This document shows positions 48,501-61,197 of a DNA stretch of 64,000 nucleotides, in pieces. The notes beneath the pieces were generated by a model. The model searched no databases and was not told where the DNA came from. It saw only the letters and a list, made by a program, of their open reading frames with translations. How positions within the stretch are numbered: the stretch's first letter is position 1; each line of letters starts with the position of its first letter. Location: assembly GCA_964035545.1 (NCBI GenBank), contig OZ037766.1:5991722-6055721 (forward strand). Direction: 5' to 3'. The stretch comes from Bugula neritina. Taxonomy: Eukaryota > Bryozoa > Gymnolaemata > Cheilostomatida > Bugulidae. The position numbers were made by a program, and so were the translations under genes.

Positions 48501-51500
48501 CGTTGGATAAAAGTAGTGCAATGTCATTTTTGAGATCAGTGTGTGAGAATGGGTAGCAGTGTGCGAGGTAACACGTGTCATTAGTATAAGGGAACTCCAT
48601 CTGCCATTCTAGCTCGTAGTAGGCCATCTCTCGACTTAGCAGAGGGCTCAGAAGGTGCTGGATGTTTCGTCCATAGCTTTGAAAAGTAAATATCCAGGTG
48701 GGAGGTTATTAAAAAAAGTGGAGTAACCAATCATATAAATACTATCTACTTTAACATGTATGCATATCGGTAAGTATCTTATAACTACGCATAATTAGAT
48801 TATTGCACATATTTTGTTTAAATGGAAGAAACTTTTTTTAAAAAATTCAAACATTATTCCGAAAAACTTTTAGCTTTTACTTATGCTTAAAATCTAAATA
48901 TCAACTAGAAGTTTATGAGCTGCTCTAGTAGCTTATTTTTTATAAACCCTTTGCTTATCTACCCTTATAAATAAACTAATTTTACCATATATGGTGACCG
49001 TGCCTGATCCAGCCTTGAGTTTGTTCAATAGCCTTACGTTCTGAGTAGAACAGGGGCCTCATTCCTACAACATATAGAGATTATCAGCAAATACACTTGA
49101 AGCATTTTGTTACTTACAGATCATAAGTTATATAGAATTTCTCAATACTTTGGTGAGATACTTTGGCTTTATAGTACCTTGTAAGTCTAATAGTTTGACA
49201 TTCTTTCCTTATTAATTAAAAAATTTCTAGCAGCCCACATACATCGGTCCGTATATTTAAGAATGCCTAACTATAAAAGGAACAAAGTTTCAGTTTATCT
49301 TGTCAATTGGTGATAAGCTAATCTTCCATTTCTTAGAAAAACACTTCATAATCAACCCTTACCATAATTATACAAGGAGTCTTTTTTGAGCAGATTTACT
49401 ATCCTGAACTTATATATGATTCCTGGAACCATGTTCTGCACTCGGAAGTAGAACCACTGGGTGTGTCTTTTTGTAAACATGTCTGTCTTTAGCACCAGTT
49501 CATACTCAAACTGTCCCCTGTGTATAGCATGTGTCATAATACAGGTTCTATTTTGCATAATTAGCTATAAAGACCTTCAAAGATAGTTGAATCTGAAAAA
49601 AAATTAGCTCAGCACTTTTGCAAAGCAAATATTGGAGAAAACTTGCGTATTAATATATTTGATAATTCATTAAATGTGCTTGTCAATAGTTGCAGAATTA
49701 TTATCAGTTGCTGATGGAAAAATATATTTAATAATATTATGTTACGCTGAATCAATTTTGCAATTTCTCGAAGATGTTACCGAATTGTTGCTATCACTGC
49801 AATAAGTTGTAGCATTTAGCAAGTGTGAATGATATGCAAGACTTGTGAATCGAAATGGAAAGCAAAGAATTTACTTTGAATAATTTTGAGCAGAGATTAC
49901 TTTTAGAGAAGACAACTTCAGTATCCTGCCAAATGCTTAGTTATTGTATTCTTTATGTCACATTTTTAGTTACACAAATTTTCTGAATAAATTCTTTTCA
50001 ACATTTTAGTCATTTTCTCAAGTCTCAATTTTGCCAGAATTGAAGTGCTAATTTTCCAGTATATAATAGATCTAGTATAAAACCATAGTAGTAAAATAGT
50101 ATATTATGTTATATCAAAAAGCAACACGTTTTATCAACACATGGAGCAGTATATTATTGCATATTGCATTACTATATTATAATAATAATGCATGTTAAAT
50201 AGTCATTAACTTACACTCTTCTAGCCTGTCTCAAGTTCCCACATTCAAATCTTGCTTCAAAAACTAGATTTGGGGCTATCAGAGGGTTGCTTGGTGTTTC
50301 AACTTTCTGCTTCTTTGGGGACTTTTGTGAGTCATACACAACTCCCGACCCCCTCAGTTTATGAGTAAATTGAGTCACCTGATTCTCGTAGGTTCTAGCA
50401 CCAATAACTGCAATCATGAGAAGATTACTCCAAAAATTACATAGACTTGTTTAATTCAAATTTTTATCAGTTAAAATGAGCTGCTTGTACTTATAAGAGA
50501 TACAGAGCTTATGCAACCTTGTGCATATATTACTTTAGTTTGAAGCAAAAGACCACTGCTCTAATCTATTTGTCTAGAAAAGTTTTTAATAATGAGGGTG
50601 GGCTGCACTAAACTGTATAATAACTTAGTGGATAAGGGCTTAGGGCTTAGGCCTTAGGGTATCTTACTTAAAAGAATTGGTTGAAGCGTCACCATTTGTC
50701 TGATGATGCAGTAACTAAATCGCTACACTAGCTAGCACTGCACTACAGTAAGAAAACAATTTGTTATATGGAGCTTCTGCTTATCATCAAGATAGATTGT
50801 GCTATTGTTTCTTACCATATTTAATAGAAGTATAAAGTGGCTCTGGGTCCTTTGGTATAATATGTAAATGTAGAGGGTGTGGTAGCAGAGGTACCAGGGA
50901 ATTGGCATCAAATGATGTCAGTGATGTGTTTTCCACCACTCCAAAACTACACAATATAGAACTTACTTCTAATATATAAATACACATATAAAAAATAGAT
51001 TAAGCTTTTAAGAAATAGAGTTCATATCTCCTAAGAATCTTTAGCTAAATGACTCCATGCTGCTTTAATTGATGCTCTCATAAAGTATACAAGTTTTGAG
51101 AAAACCATGGCTTTTTCTATATTATAAAGGTCGTAAATTTTTTAGACACAAGATATGAAATTATATATAGCTTACTGGTGAAGATTTAGAGATTTTTCTC
51201 GTGGTTCAAAAAACTGATACTGTCTACTAGAATCTTGATTCACTTTCTCTTCTGACTCATCTATGGGTTCTTCTTCAATCACATCAGCAATTGCCTTCTC
51301 TAGCCTCCACCCCTCGTCAACATATAGTCTACTTTTCAGTTTAGATATTTCTTCTTGCTGTCGCTTGTGATAGAATTCTTCACTGAAGTCTAAGTGTGCA
51401 TTGAGGTCTTCTTGCTCAGGCCTTCAGATAATTCCAATAAGAAACTTTTTAAAACTGCACCTGTTCTTAAATTAAGGAGATAAGAGTGAAATTGTGTATA

Positions 51501-53072
51501 TAATACAACTGCAGAGTCAAAATCTTGCATCACTTTAATAAAAAAAAAACTAGTGCAAGTGCTATAAAACTATGCTATTCAACAGTTTTACTGCCAATTA
51601 TAGCTAAAAGTTATATAATAACTTCAAACGTTTGACTACTAATTTAACATGGTGACACTTGTATCTCAAGACTATAAAATAAATTCAAACATCAGACTAT
51701 AAAACAGCATGACTAATACTTTAAATTGGCTATTTACTCTCTTCTTGCAGCTTCTTGTCGTTTGCGGATTCTTTCTAAGGGAGGCGTCTCGGGCAAAGCC
51801 TCGGCAACTCTCTTTGCTAACTCGTCTTCCATTTTCTTACGAATGAGATCTTTCCATTTATTCTCTTCTTCAAGTTCTTCATCTTCGTCTTCTGCAGAAC
51901 ATTGTAGGAAGTCAGATGAGTTTACATTTGGACGGTGAACTTATGAGTCAGGGAGATTACTGCTACTGCTACATTGAATTCTAGACTATGAAGGGTCTTG
52001 GCTAAAGCAATAATGTTTTACTTAAATGATAAAACTGATAGTGACGGCAATGAAACATTAATGATGGTATACAATTAATGTTGCATAACTCATATTTTCA
52101 AAATAGCGAAAATAATTTCATAACATTTTTATATCTCTATTCATAAGGGTAGCTCTATATATTACCAATAAGCTTATAGAGGTTGCATAATAGATCAATG
52201 AAAGCTCTCTATTGTGTCTCGTAGCAACTCGTAGTTAAAACTCTTAGTTTTTCAAAGCATCATAACAGCAATTAAACGTTGTATTCCACTTTTATTAGAC
52301 TGAAGTACAAACTGTGAGTTACTTAAGCTATCGCAGCTGTAATTGCACTAAATAGTAATTTAATAGAAAATGGTTTTTTAGCAATTTAAAGAAAACGTTT
52401 ATAAAATTGCTAGCTATAGCTATAAACAGCAGCTGCTAGAGTAAATCATTTTAGACATTCATTCTGTATAAATAAATTATAACTAGCTTTTATTATTGGC
52501 GTGCCACATGCCTATGCAACAGAATGTACAATTATAAGCAAAGCAGTAAATTAGATTGTTAAATCCAGCATTACAACTACAGTTTGCTTATTTGGGCAGC
52601 TTTGTTGGGAAAGAAAATAATTCTACTTCTGTCTTTCTATAAATGAAAAGGTAATAAAACTTTATATTGTATTACAATTTGGTTTGCATAATCAACTATT
52701 GCATAACTTGATACTTACAGAGTATTTTAATGAAACAGGCAATGCCATTTTATATGACTGTATAGGAGCAAGTTTTCTAACTTAAAAGCCAGCAAAGTTT
52801 TAATTGGATGTTTACTTAAACTATCTTGAACTGTTCAATAATAGTATTTAGTTTCAACTTACTAGTTCCACATTATTAATTACTAATGACTTGCATACTG
52901 CACCTAAACCGAATAAAATCTCTAAATGCTTTTTTATTACTCTATGTTATTCTCCTGTACGTGATATCTGTAAATAAGTGAGGAGGTAAATAAATAAGTA
53001 AGTAAGTAAGTAAGTAAGTAACGTACCTTCATCTACGTCTGACCACTGACTGGAGTCATCAGACTCAGACAT
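45505..53072 (-). CDS. Cytosolic carboxypeptidase 2/3-like (AGBL2/3; tubulin deglutamylase) with transposon-derived C-terminus
   Basis: M14-family zinc carboxypeptidase; AGBL2/CCP2 and AGBL3/CCP3 trim polyglutamate side chains on tubulin and C-terminal tails in the cytosol and cilia. Coding exons: 53027-53072, 51738-51891, 51176-51421, 50816-50946, 50215-50407, 49363-49517, 48986-49064, 48414-48676, 48045-48169, 47542-47730, 46935-47090, 46464-46609, 45902-46000, 45505-45823. They sum to 2301 nt, 766 aa plus TGA. Acidic N-terminus and helical region (residues 1-150), then the CCP N-domain ([11 protein letters not shown] near 285-295), then the catalytic domain. Zinc ligands are H439 and E442 in HPGES and H535 in CDFHGHS; substrate-binding N498-R499 is in DLNRN; the general base is E618 in FTMEATF. 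All catalytic residues are present. From residue 694 the frame lies inside the 5.3-kb element, so about 73 residues are transposon-encoded; alternatively the GTAAGC at 45717-45722 acts as a splice donor. The ATG at 53072 is first in its exon (acceptor at 53080-53081). Confidence 0.92.
45717..45722 (-). promoter_or_regulatory. Potential 5' splice donor inside the transposon terminal repeat
   Basis: On the minus strand GGCG|GTAAGC follows the AGBL exon directly, five bases past the TTAA target. The GTAAGC is part of the inverted repeat itself. It could be used to splice out of the element; a partner acceptor was not identified. Confidence 0.4.
52987..53022. repeat. (GTAA)n microsatellite
   Basis: About eight GTAA units ending four bases from the AGBL exon 1 donor. 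On the transcribed strand the intron begins GTACG followed by TTAC repeats. Confidence 0.85.
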
Positions 53073-53079
53073 GCTCAAA

Positions 53080-54060
53080 CTGAAGAGGAAGCACAAATGT
53101 CACGCTGATAAATAACTTCTTAAACTTTTAACTGTAACTTGAATATCATTAAGTTATGCAGTTGATTTGATTGGCATTCCTTATAGTGTTCTAAACGCAC
53201 TAAATTTTGTTACAAAAATAACATTGTAACAAGACCCGTACTTGCGGCAGCAATGGCAGCTGTTGTTCTATTGCTATGGGAGTTGAACACTCTGGTGAAC
53301 ACGTAGTCCCCCTAATCACTAATTCTCAAAAGGCTGATTTAACTCAACTGTAATAGACAATATCCTTATTATAGTTCTATTCATATGCTAAACCATAGCT
53401 CTAATTACTAGACACTTTAGAAATCAACTGACTGATGGCTGAAAAACTAATTGCAGGCAGTGATTAGGTGTTCACAGCGGAAAGATCTGCAGATTACAGT
53501 TTTCAGTAAACTTGTCAATTGTCTGCAGGAAATCACTCGTGACAATGTTTTGGTGTATTCTATAGTTTGTAGACAACCCTTTAAATTTGTATTTAGTCAT
53601 TAATAAATAACTACAATACATTATATAATGCATTTTATTTAAACCTTGTTATAGAGTGTATTATATATCACAAATATGAAATTCATTAGAGTTGCTATAA
53701 TACTTGGAGCGTAATTTACTTTCAACTTTAATCTACTGCTTTCACAGGCAGCTGTATTATAGGTGTATATTGTATTGGAGGTTTTAGATTAACTAAAGCT
53801 TTGGTTTGATTCTCGGCTTTCAAGTATAAAAATTACTGCTGTTCATGGACATGAACTTCTTATACTACAAATATTAACCAATTAAAACTTTGCCTATGTT
53901 TATGAGAAAACTGCAAATAAAGGGATTTTTTATTTCCTTAAAGTACCGCCTATTGCTGCCATACACTGTTATAAGGTTTATTTCTATAGAAGAGCTCATA
54001 GTAGCTGGTGACATTATCTCATAGAATGTCATTGATAGCAGCCAGAAATAATTAATATAC
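53080..54060. other. 5' region of the AGBL gene
   Basis: Must contain the promoter and any non-coding first exon, since the first coding exon opens with a splice acceptor (CTTCAG) at 53080-53081. No clear core promoter element is visible. The element copy 2 lies immediately beyond. Confidence 0.35.
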
Positions 54061-54697
54061 TTAAACATCGTAGGCATCCAGGTTATTTCGATAAAATCAA
54101 TTACTGTTAATTAAAAGTTCATACTTTTTTAGTTGCATTCACAAAATATTTAAAAAAAATCTCAACTCAATATACCAGAAAAAATGAATTAAAATATATG
54201 TGTTAATAGCACTGATATTGACGTGACCGTGGCACATGAAAAATCTGAAAGAAGAGTTGTCTTCTATTTTTCTATATTAACGTATAGAGCTTGCCGTGAA
54301 AATACAGATTTTTAAAAAAAAATATTGTGACCCTCTGGTAACTTTTTGAATTTAGAAAATTGGCTCATATATTTCTTTTCATGTGGACAACAGCTCACTT
54401 TTTTTTAAATTTATTTTGAAGCTCTTTTCGTAAAAAATAATCAAAAGTAAAAAATCCAAAATTTTTACAAATTGGTTCGGGGCTTGACGTGAAAGGCGTT
54501 TGGACAAAGATGTCAAGGTCACCATTAATAAATATATTATTTCATCACAATACTGCACGGAAAGTTAATGAAGTGAGCTGAAAATTAGGTTGCTAGCATA
54601 TTGATATACATTATATTGGTTGTTACAGTATTATTTTTTAAATTTGTTTTGTTATCAGTTATGTTTAACTTTTTCATAAAGCTGCTGTTAGACTAAG

Positions 54698-54744
54698 AGT
54701 AAGACATAATATTACCATTACTAATGGTAATATTATGTCTTACT
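54698..54744. repeat. 47-bp perfect hairpin unique to element copy 2
   Basis: 23-bp arms (AGTAAGACATAATATTACC... and its exact complement) around one central C. Copy 1 at the matching site runs directly from GACATAATATTA to GCAACAATG, so the second arm plus AGCCCGCATTA is extra. It looks like a fold-back templated insertion. Confidence 0.9.
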
Positions 54745-56029
54745 AGCCCGCATTAGCAACAATGATAATATTAAATTAAAATTATTATTAAATTCACGGT
54801 GAAGTGTCACTATGACTATGATACTCTATAACTATGAGTATGAGTATCGTATAAATTAATTATAATGAGTATGAGTATCACTATGACATTAACTCAATCA
54901 GTGATTGACTATGTCTATTACTATGAATATGACTATGCATAACTCAATGAGAATATCAATATGAATATGGCTTCTAATTCTTGTAACTTTTGACTATGAC
55001 GATGCTGATACTGATAATCACTGCCAGCCCAAGTCTCATACTCATAGTGATACTATTACTATTGTCTATTAGTATTAATAATTAGTATTACTCTTAGTAC
55101 AACTACTAGTATTACTCATAGTTCTGATAATGATGCAGATGATAGTTTTAGAAGTTCTACTTCTACTTTTAATTTTATAGTACGCTAGATTGTATATGTT
55201 GAACTCTACTCATTTTTTACTACTAATGCTAATACTAATAGTAATAGTAATAATGATTATAGTTGTTATAATGATAGTAATACTAATAGTAATAACAACT
55301 ATTTAAATTTGATAATTCATGTTTTACAACAGCATTATCACTTATCAATTACATTGGTTCATAATATGCTTATTTTAATTTTGCTTTGTGTGTTTTGTCA
55401 TGTTGTAAATTTAAGTTTGTATGGTTATTTAATGAACTAGAGAACTAGCCAAATGTTATGTAACAGTTGCAATAATTTACTATAAACTCAGTGAAATTTA
55501 AAACCTAATTGATATTACTATAACATTGATTGTACAGAGGTAGCTAAAATATACATTAAATTACCAATAATTTTAACTCGCCAATACACTATGAGTAGAA
55601 CAATCAAATGCAATGATAGAAAATTAATTAGTCATAGCAGCCCGTTGCTTGAAGAACATCAAGCTACAGGTCTAAAATTATGTAGTTTTGTGATCCATTA
55701 CATAACAAAATAATTTTTTTCAAACTGGTTTAATACTTTTATTATGAACACGCTTATCAAAGTAACATGTTTGTGATGTATATTCTATTAAAAAAGCAAT
55801 CACATCAGGTTTTCAACTTGTATGTTGTACAATGTTTATTATGGTGACAAGTTACTAAATCATATGGTTCAGCTTTGTAAAGTAAAGCTGATAAAATAAA
55901 TACAAGTATGTGATTGTTTTACTACTATATATTAAATTTAAATGAGTTGAATAATATCCTAGTGCAGTGAATTAGATATTTTTTAGCTTTGGTACACCTG
56001 TTTGTTATAGGCTAACATTCCACCAATAG

Positions 56030-56230
56030 AAGAATGGTGCAAGTAGAAGAAATTTCAGGCGCAGAAAGCTAAGGAGCAGTCAGAATGCTGCCAGAGTTGT
56101 GAAGAGGCACTTGAAAAAGCTGAATTTCAATAATGACATGACATTCGTAACATATCACCCTGGTGTATTTGAACTGACATGGCCAGCAGAGTTCTCGAAG
56201 TCACATTCAACAGCTATTTACATCATCATG
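56030..56230 (+). pseudogene. Exon-like ORF remnant inside element copy 2
   Basis: Counterpart of 42362-42562, same length (201 nt), same acceptor and donor, open throughout. Differences from copy 1 give R to Q, K to T, D to Y and T to S. Confidence 0.4.
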
Positions 56231-59200
56231 GTTAGCTTAAATTTAATTCCTATATCAGTCTCTAATATATAGTTTGATATCTGCTGTAAATTCGCTTAAG
56301 GAGCATACACATAACCAAAACTGAGTTACACTATAGTATTTGTTCTTGAATATATTTACCAAGATAAGTAGATTTGCTAATTCATTTTAACAGTAAAATT
56401 ATAATGATACAACAATTTTTCTTTTAGATGATTCAATCAATAACACAAGACACTACAACATGGTTTTGCAGTTATAGAGTATTAATTTTCTGGCTCTTTC
56501 CAAATCTTCATAGAAGGCAAAGAAAACCACCGTCAGCTTGCCTTTATAACTGAGTGCAAGCTTCTTCCACCTACAGATGATGATAAACAATTTGCTGATG
56601 TGGAACTTTCTAATTTTGTTTACAATGAAGATAGATTATAGGACATTATTCTTTATGTAAAGATTGTCAAGTTTTGTTATAATTAAGAACAGTTTTAGTT
56701 TCAATAAATCAGTTCAACATTATGGACATCATTGCACAAACATTTTAATCTTTACTATCTACAAAGGTATCTGATGAACTACTTGAAAATACAAAACTAT
56801 GCTCCAGATACACAATGAACTGACCAGCAAAGTTAAAATGAATTGGAGATGTAGAACATAATATCTTGTTCAAGGCTTTTCCCTGCTGTTGGAACCTTCT
56901 TCTTCAGAACACTGAATTGAACAAACATATGTAGATATATAAAACTTTGCAAACAATAATAATGTGAAATTAGTTGCTAAGTATCACATTGCTAATAAAT
57001 ACAGCATTGTGTAATATTTTATTTAATTTTTTTTTGAGCCATTTGATCTATAGGCCCGCATAGTATTTACTATATTATAACTAATAAATTGCAGACACAT
57101 TATGTCAGACCAGTCTCCATTTAAATAGAATAGTGTAGGCTATCAAATTTGTAGAAGTAAAAAACCGCATTCTTATTGAGTAAAATACTTACCTTTTTTT
57201 TCATGATGCCTCTACTGCTAAAAAGAGAAGTTTTTATCAATACAGCTCCATCAATCCGTATCCTGATGAAGCTAGTAGTTTAGGAACATTTGTGGCGGGA
57301 GTGTAGGCTGAGCTGCAGTATAGGAAGAACCCCAACATATGTAATCTATTCAGCACATTATATGTATTGTAGAAATTTATTCAAAAAAGAATTTAGAAAA
57401 TGCTTCATGAAGCATGAACAAAATAAAAATTAATGCTGTAATATTATTACACCCATTAGAATTACTAGCAGCTATAGCATTAAAATTATGTATTTTTATA
57501 AAAATGTGTCTAATTTATGCTACAAAGTTATTACTGCCAAAGGTTACAGAATTTACCAGTCACATTCATGCAGCTGATGGAGAATAACTAACCTTCACAT
57601 GCAATAAATACAATTAGTAGCTCTATCTAAAACTAATGCGCTGCTAAATGTTAGGAGTATAAGTTATAGTTATTCTAAGGAATAATTGCAAAAAAAGTTA
57701 CGTAGAGGAATTTAACTCTTATTATATTGTAATTATCTTCCAAGATATATTACAACATCACTACTTGGATACATACAATGTCATATTTATATTGGCATCA
57801 ACATAATTTTCAATAATTTCCAATCTATTAACTTGAGCATTATGATTGTGATTATTTTATAAATAAGGCGATGATTAGGCACTGTTGGTATTTTGGTTCA
57901 ATTTATTTATAGCTGTAACAGGCAGAGTTGTAAATATAATGGATATATCAAAATTCCAATGGGTATAGTACTCTAACACAACATTGATACTAATAATTGT
58001 AGTCACTTACTCTTAGAGTTAGTGAATGATGATACAGTCATAACAATTTGAATATCAATCAGCATTAGAGATAGACTGACTGCTTTATAATATTATAGTT
58101 ATTATGTCAAATTGAATTTATTCACTATAAATAAAAAAATTATGATTATAATTATAAATTAAAATAATTTAAATATTATATAATATATTGATAATTATTG
58201 GAATCATAATTATATTTATTGTTATGATCATTATGATTATAATTATTTAATGTTATCTTTATGTTTGTATTTAAAATTGTTCCTTAAATCTAAAGTTGTT
58301 TAAGTTTTTTTAAATTTATTATAATTATATTACTGTATAAGTATTGCTATTAGTATTAGTATAATTAAATTATTATAATTTATATTTTATTATTTACATT
58401 TATTTTACTTTTTATTTTAAGACCAACAGTTCAAATTAATACTTGTGTCGTTTGCTCTATATTATAACTTACAAGTATAACTATTAACATAATAATATTA
58501 GATTTGCTGTTAGTATTACTATGAATATAAATATTTATGTTAATATAGCTAATGCTATCGGTATAACTTATACTTATAGTTATAACTAATATTACAAGTA
58601 TTAGTTTCGAAACTGATCCTGCTCCGTAACATTAACATACTGATACTGTCATATGATTATCATTATGACTAATAATGGTATTAATAAATATAACCATTGG
58701 ATATTATTAATAATAGTTCACCAATACTAATAGGCGATAGTCATAGACTTAGAGTGAGAGTCATAGACATAGACTAGTGATACTCATACTGATAAGTGAT
58801 AGTGATACTGTGATTCACTGATTCAATTACAAATTTTAAAACTTGTTTTTACGTAGACAACTACTAACCTATAGTTCATCACAAAACGGTTGAAAATCAT
58901 CATTTACTGCATATTTAAGAGTGATTTTCTGGTAGTGTGGTCGACATGATAATTGAAATTAAAATAGGAAAAATAATTATTTTGTGATTTACAGCAAGTT
59001 ACAAACTAGCGAAATGGAATAGTCCATTTGAAAACAGTCAAATTAGTTACCTTTCTTGATGTTGCGTAGCTAACGTTAGTTATTAGTAGCCGCCCGAAGA
59101 GTAACATGCATGTGATTTGAGCTACGAATAACGAGAATCTGTGACAAACCCGCTTCTTAATAACTTTACGCGATATAAACTCACGCTACAATAGGGCTAT

Positions 59201-59407
59201 TTTGCCATCCCCACGTCAGAATAGGACACGGAGGGCAAGCTCGCGGGCAAGTCTGGGCAAGTCTAAGACACCTAATATGACCACTTTTACTTGCATTTTT
59301 GTAGTGTTTTCGTATAAGAAATTGGATAAAATGCTGATAAAACAGTTGAAAAGCATGCAAACTTTTGCTCAAATGTCATAAATAACCTGGATGCTTACGG
59401 CCTTTAA

Positions 59408-61012
59408 GTGAATAGTATGAATTTTTCACATATTATTAGGATATGTTTGCAAACATAATATCAACGTTTCAGTGCTTATGGTTAAAGATTTTTTCATCTT
59501 CACATAATAAATATTGAAATACAATTCCATTCTCACTAGAATATGCTAAAATAACAGTTGCATGCAGTCATCAATAACGCAGCGTTTTTTCTTAATGAAA
59601 ACAAACATTTTATGTAAAAAAATGAAAACACTTATCCCAAAATTTATTTTTATCATTTTTTTTGTTTTTAGGAATTATGTCTACTTATTAAAAACCATAT
59701 AAATATTATCTCTAGTCTCTACTACCCAACAGTTATGTAAGCTCATACTACATTACTGTACACAAATGCTATATCAACATGTATTATAATAATATAAACA
59801 GAGTGGATTTGCAGTTTACATATATTATATCTGATACCAGCTTATTTATTTTTCAATAGTAATTCCATATAGCAACAATTTGCTAAAATGACCTTCAGTG
59901 CAACAGAGAATACAACTCCTGATTGAACTATAGTAATTAAATACCAACAAAATTTAAATTTGAAAAAGTCTATCTGGTTTATGATGTTTGTTGCATGATA
60001 AAAGCAAATTGTTAAACTTTTCTTTCATATAAAATACTGCCCGTCTTCCATACCTATTAGCTACTCGGCAACCTTTCGGGTCATCTGACAGGATTAGGAG
60101 TTGCATTCCTTTTTATATAATATAAACAAACCATTAGCATATACATATACATATATTAGCATATACAGCTTTCACAATTCTAGTAAAGAAATCATGCAGA
60201 TAATACATACTAATGCATATATTTTATTATAAACACAATACTAATGCATATTATTGTTTTGAATTTCCTCAGTATCCTGTGTATTCAATGCTTTAAAGCT
60301 AAACTGCCCTTTGTTGTTTATGGGACATGCTTTAGCTAATTAATGTGTTTACATTCAAGTGCACGCAGCAATTAATTGAACCAAAGAGCTTCAGGAGATA
60401 ATATAATTTATTTAAATTTCAATTTATAACGCAATTACTTTTTACATTTATAATATTTGTAATATAACTTTGTAATATCTGCAAGATTTGTAATGTAAAA
60501 TTTGTAACTTTTGCAATAATATATATGTACTATTTACAATATAGGCCTATTTGTACTATGCAATTTGTAATAGCTGTAATAGGTATGACGAATTGTTAAA
60601 ATTGTTATAATTGGATTTACTACCAGAAATGCAAAGAAAATAGTTTGGAGTTAGCTCACCTCTACATATTTGCAGTAAACTTGTTGCAACAACATTTTCA
60701 TTACGCTTTAACATCTGTTCATAAAGGAACTTTATTTTTTTAAAAATGCTTGAAAAAATATCATTTGTTGAGATTAAAATAAAAACATTAATTTTACAGT
60801 CTGATAATATCAACTCTATAATATTCCATTGTAGATCATTTTGTACAGAATATAGTTGGAACCTGAATGATATGTTTAATATTTAAAAGGAATATTCATT
60901 ACTATTTGGAAAATCATCGCATCAGACAGTTATAGACAAAATTATAATAAGTTTTTACAGAGAAAAGATTTGGCTGTCAAACTACATAATGCGCTAATAA
61001 TTATATAAGATC
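59408..61012. other. AT-rich intergenic DNA
   Basis: No gene or clear repeat seen. Short open frames are AT-rich and lack splice or family support. Confidence 0.4.
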
Positions 61013-61018
61013 TTTATT
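61013..61018 (-). terminator. Poly(A) signal AATAAA
   Basis: Minus-strand AATAAA about 180 nt beyond the stop codon at 61198-61200. Confidence 0.55.
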
Positions 61019-61197
61019 TATTTAGTTGTAAAAATATTTTAGAAAAAATATTTTGTTGACTATTTTTAAATACTACTTGAAGTTTACCAATAATGCTAAT
61101 TACTAAAATTGCTGACATACTAAAATATGTTTGACAAACTTGTACTGGAAAGAGCAATAAGCAAGTTTTACTTGCAAGTTATATATGAGACCAGAAT

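Larger units (their letters stand above)
54065..59403. mobile_element. TTAA-flanked 5.3-kb DNA element, copy 2 (upstream of AGBL)
   Basis: Same orientation and structure as copy 1. TTAA lies at 54061-54064 (preceded by C) and 59404-59407 (preceded by T), which limits the duplication to four bases. Termini: ACATCGTAGGCATCCAGG at the left; the right end in reverse is AGGCCGTAAGCATCCAGG. Small indels and scattered substitutions separate the copies, including a 47-bp perfect inverted repeat unique to this copy (54698-54744). Flanks differ from those of copy 1, so these are two insertions and not a segmental duplication. It begins about 1 kb upstream of the AGBL first coding exon. Confidence 0.88.

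Noticed and set aside
40466-59403. Segmental duplication of about 5.3 kb
   Set aside because: Both copies have inverted terminal repeats, TTAA on each side and unrelated flanks, so independent transposition explains them better.
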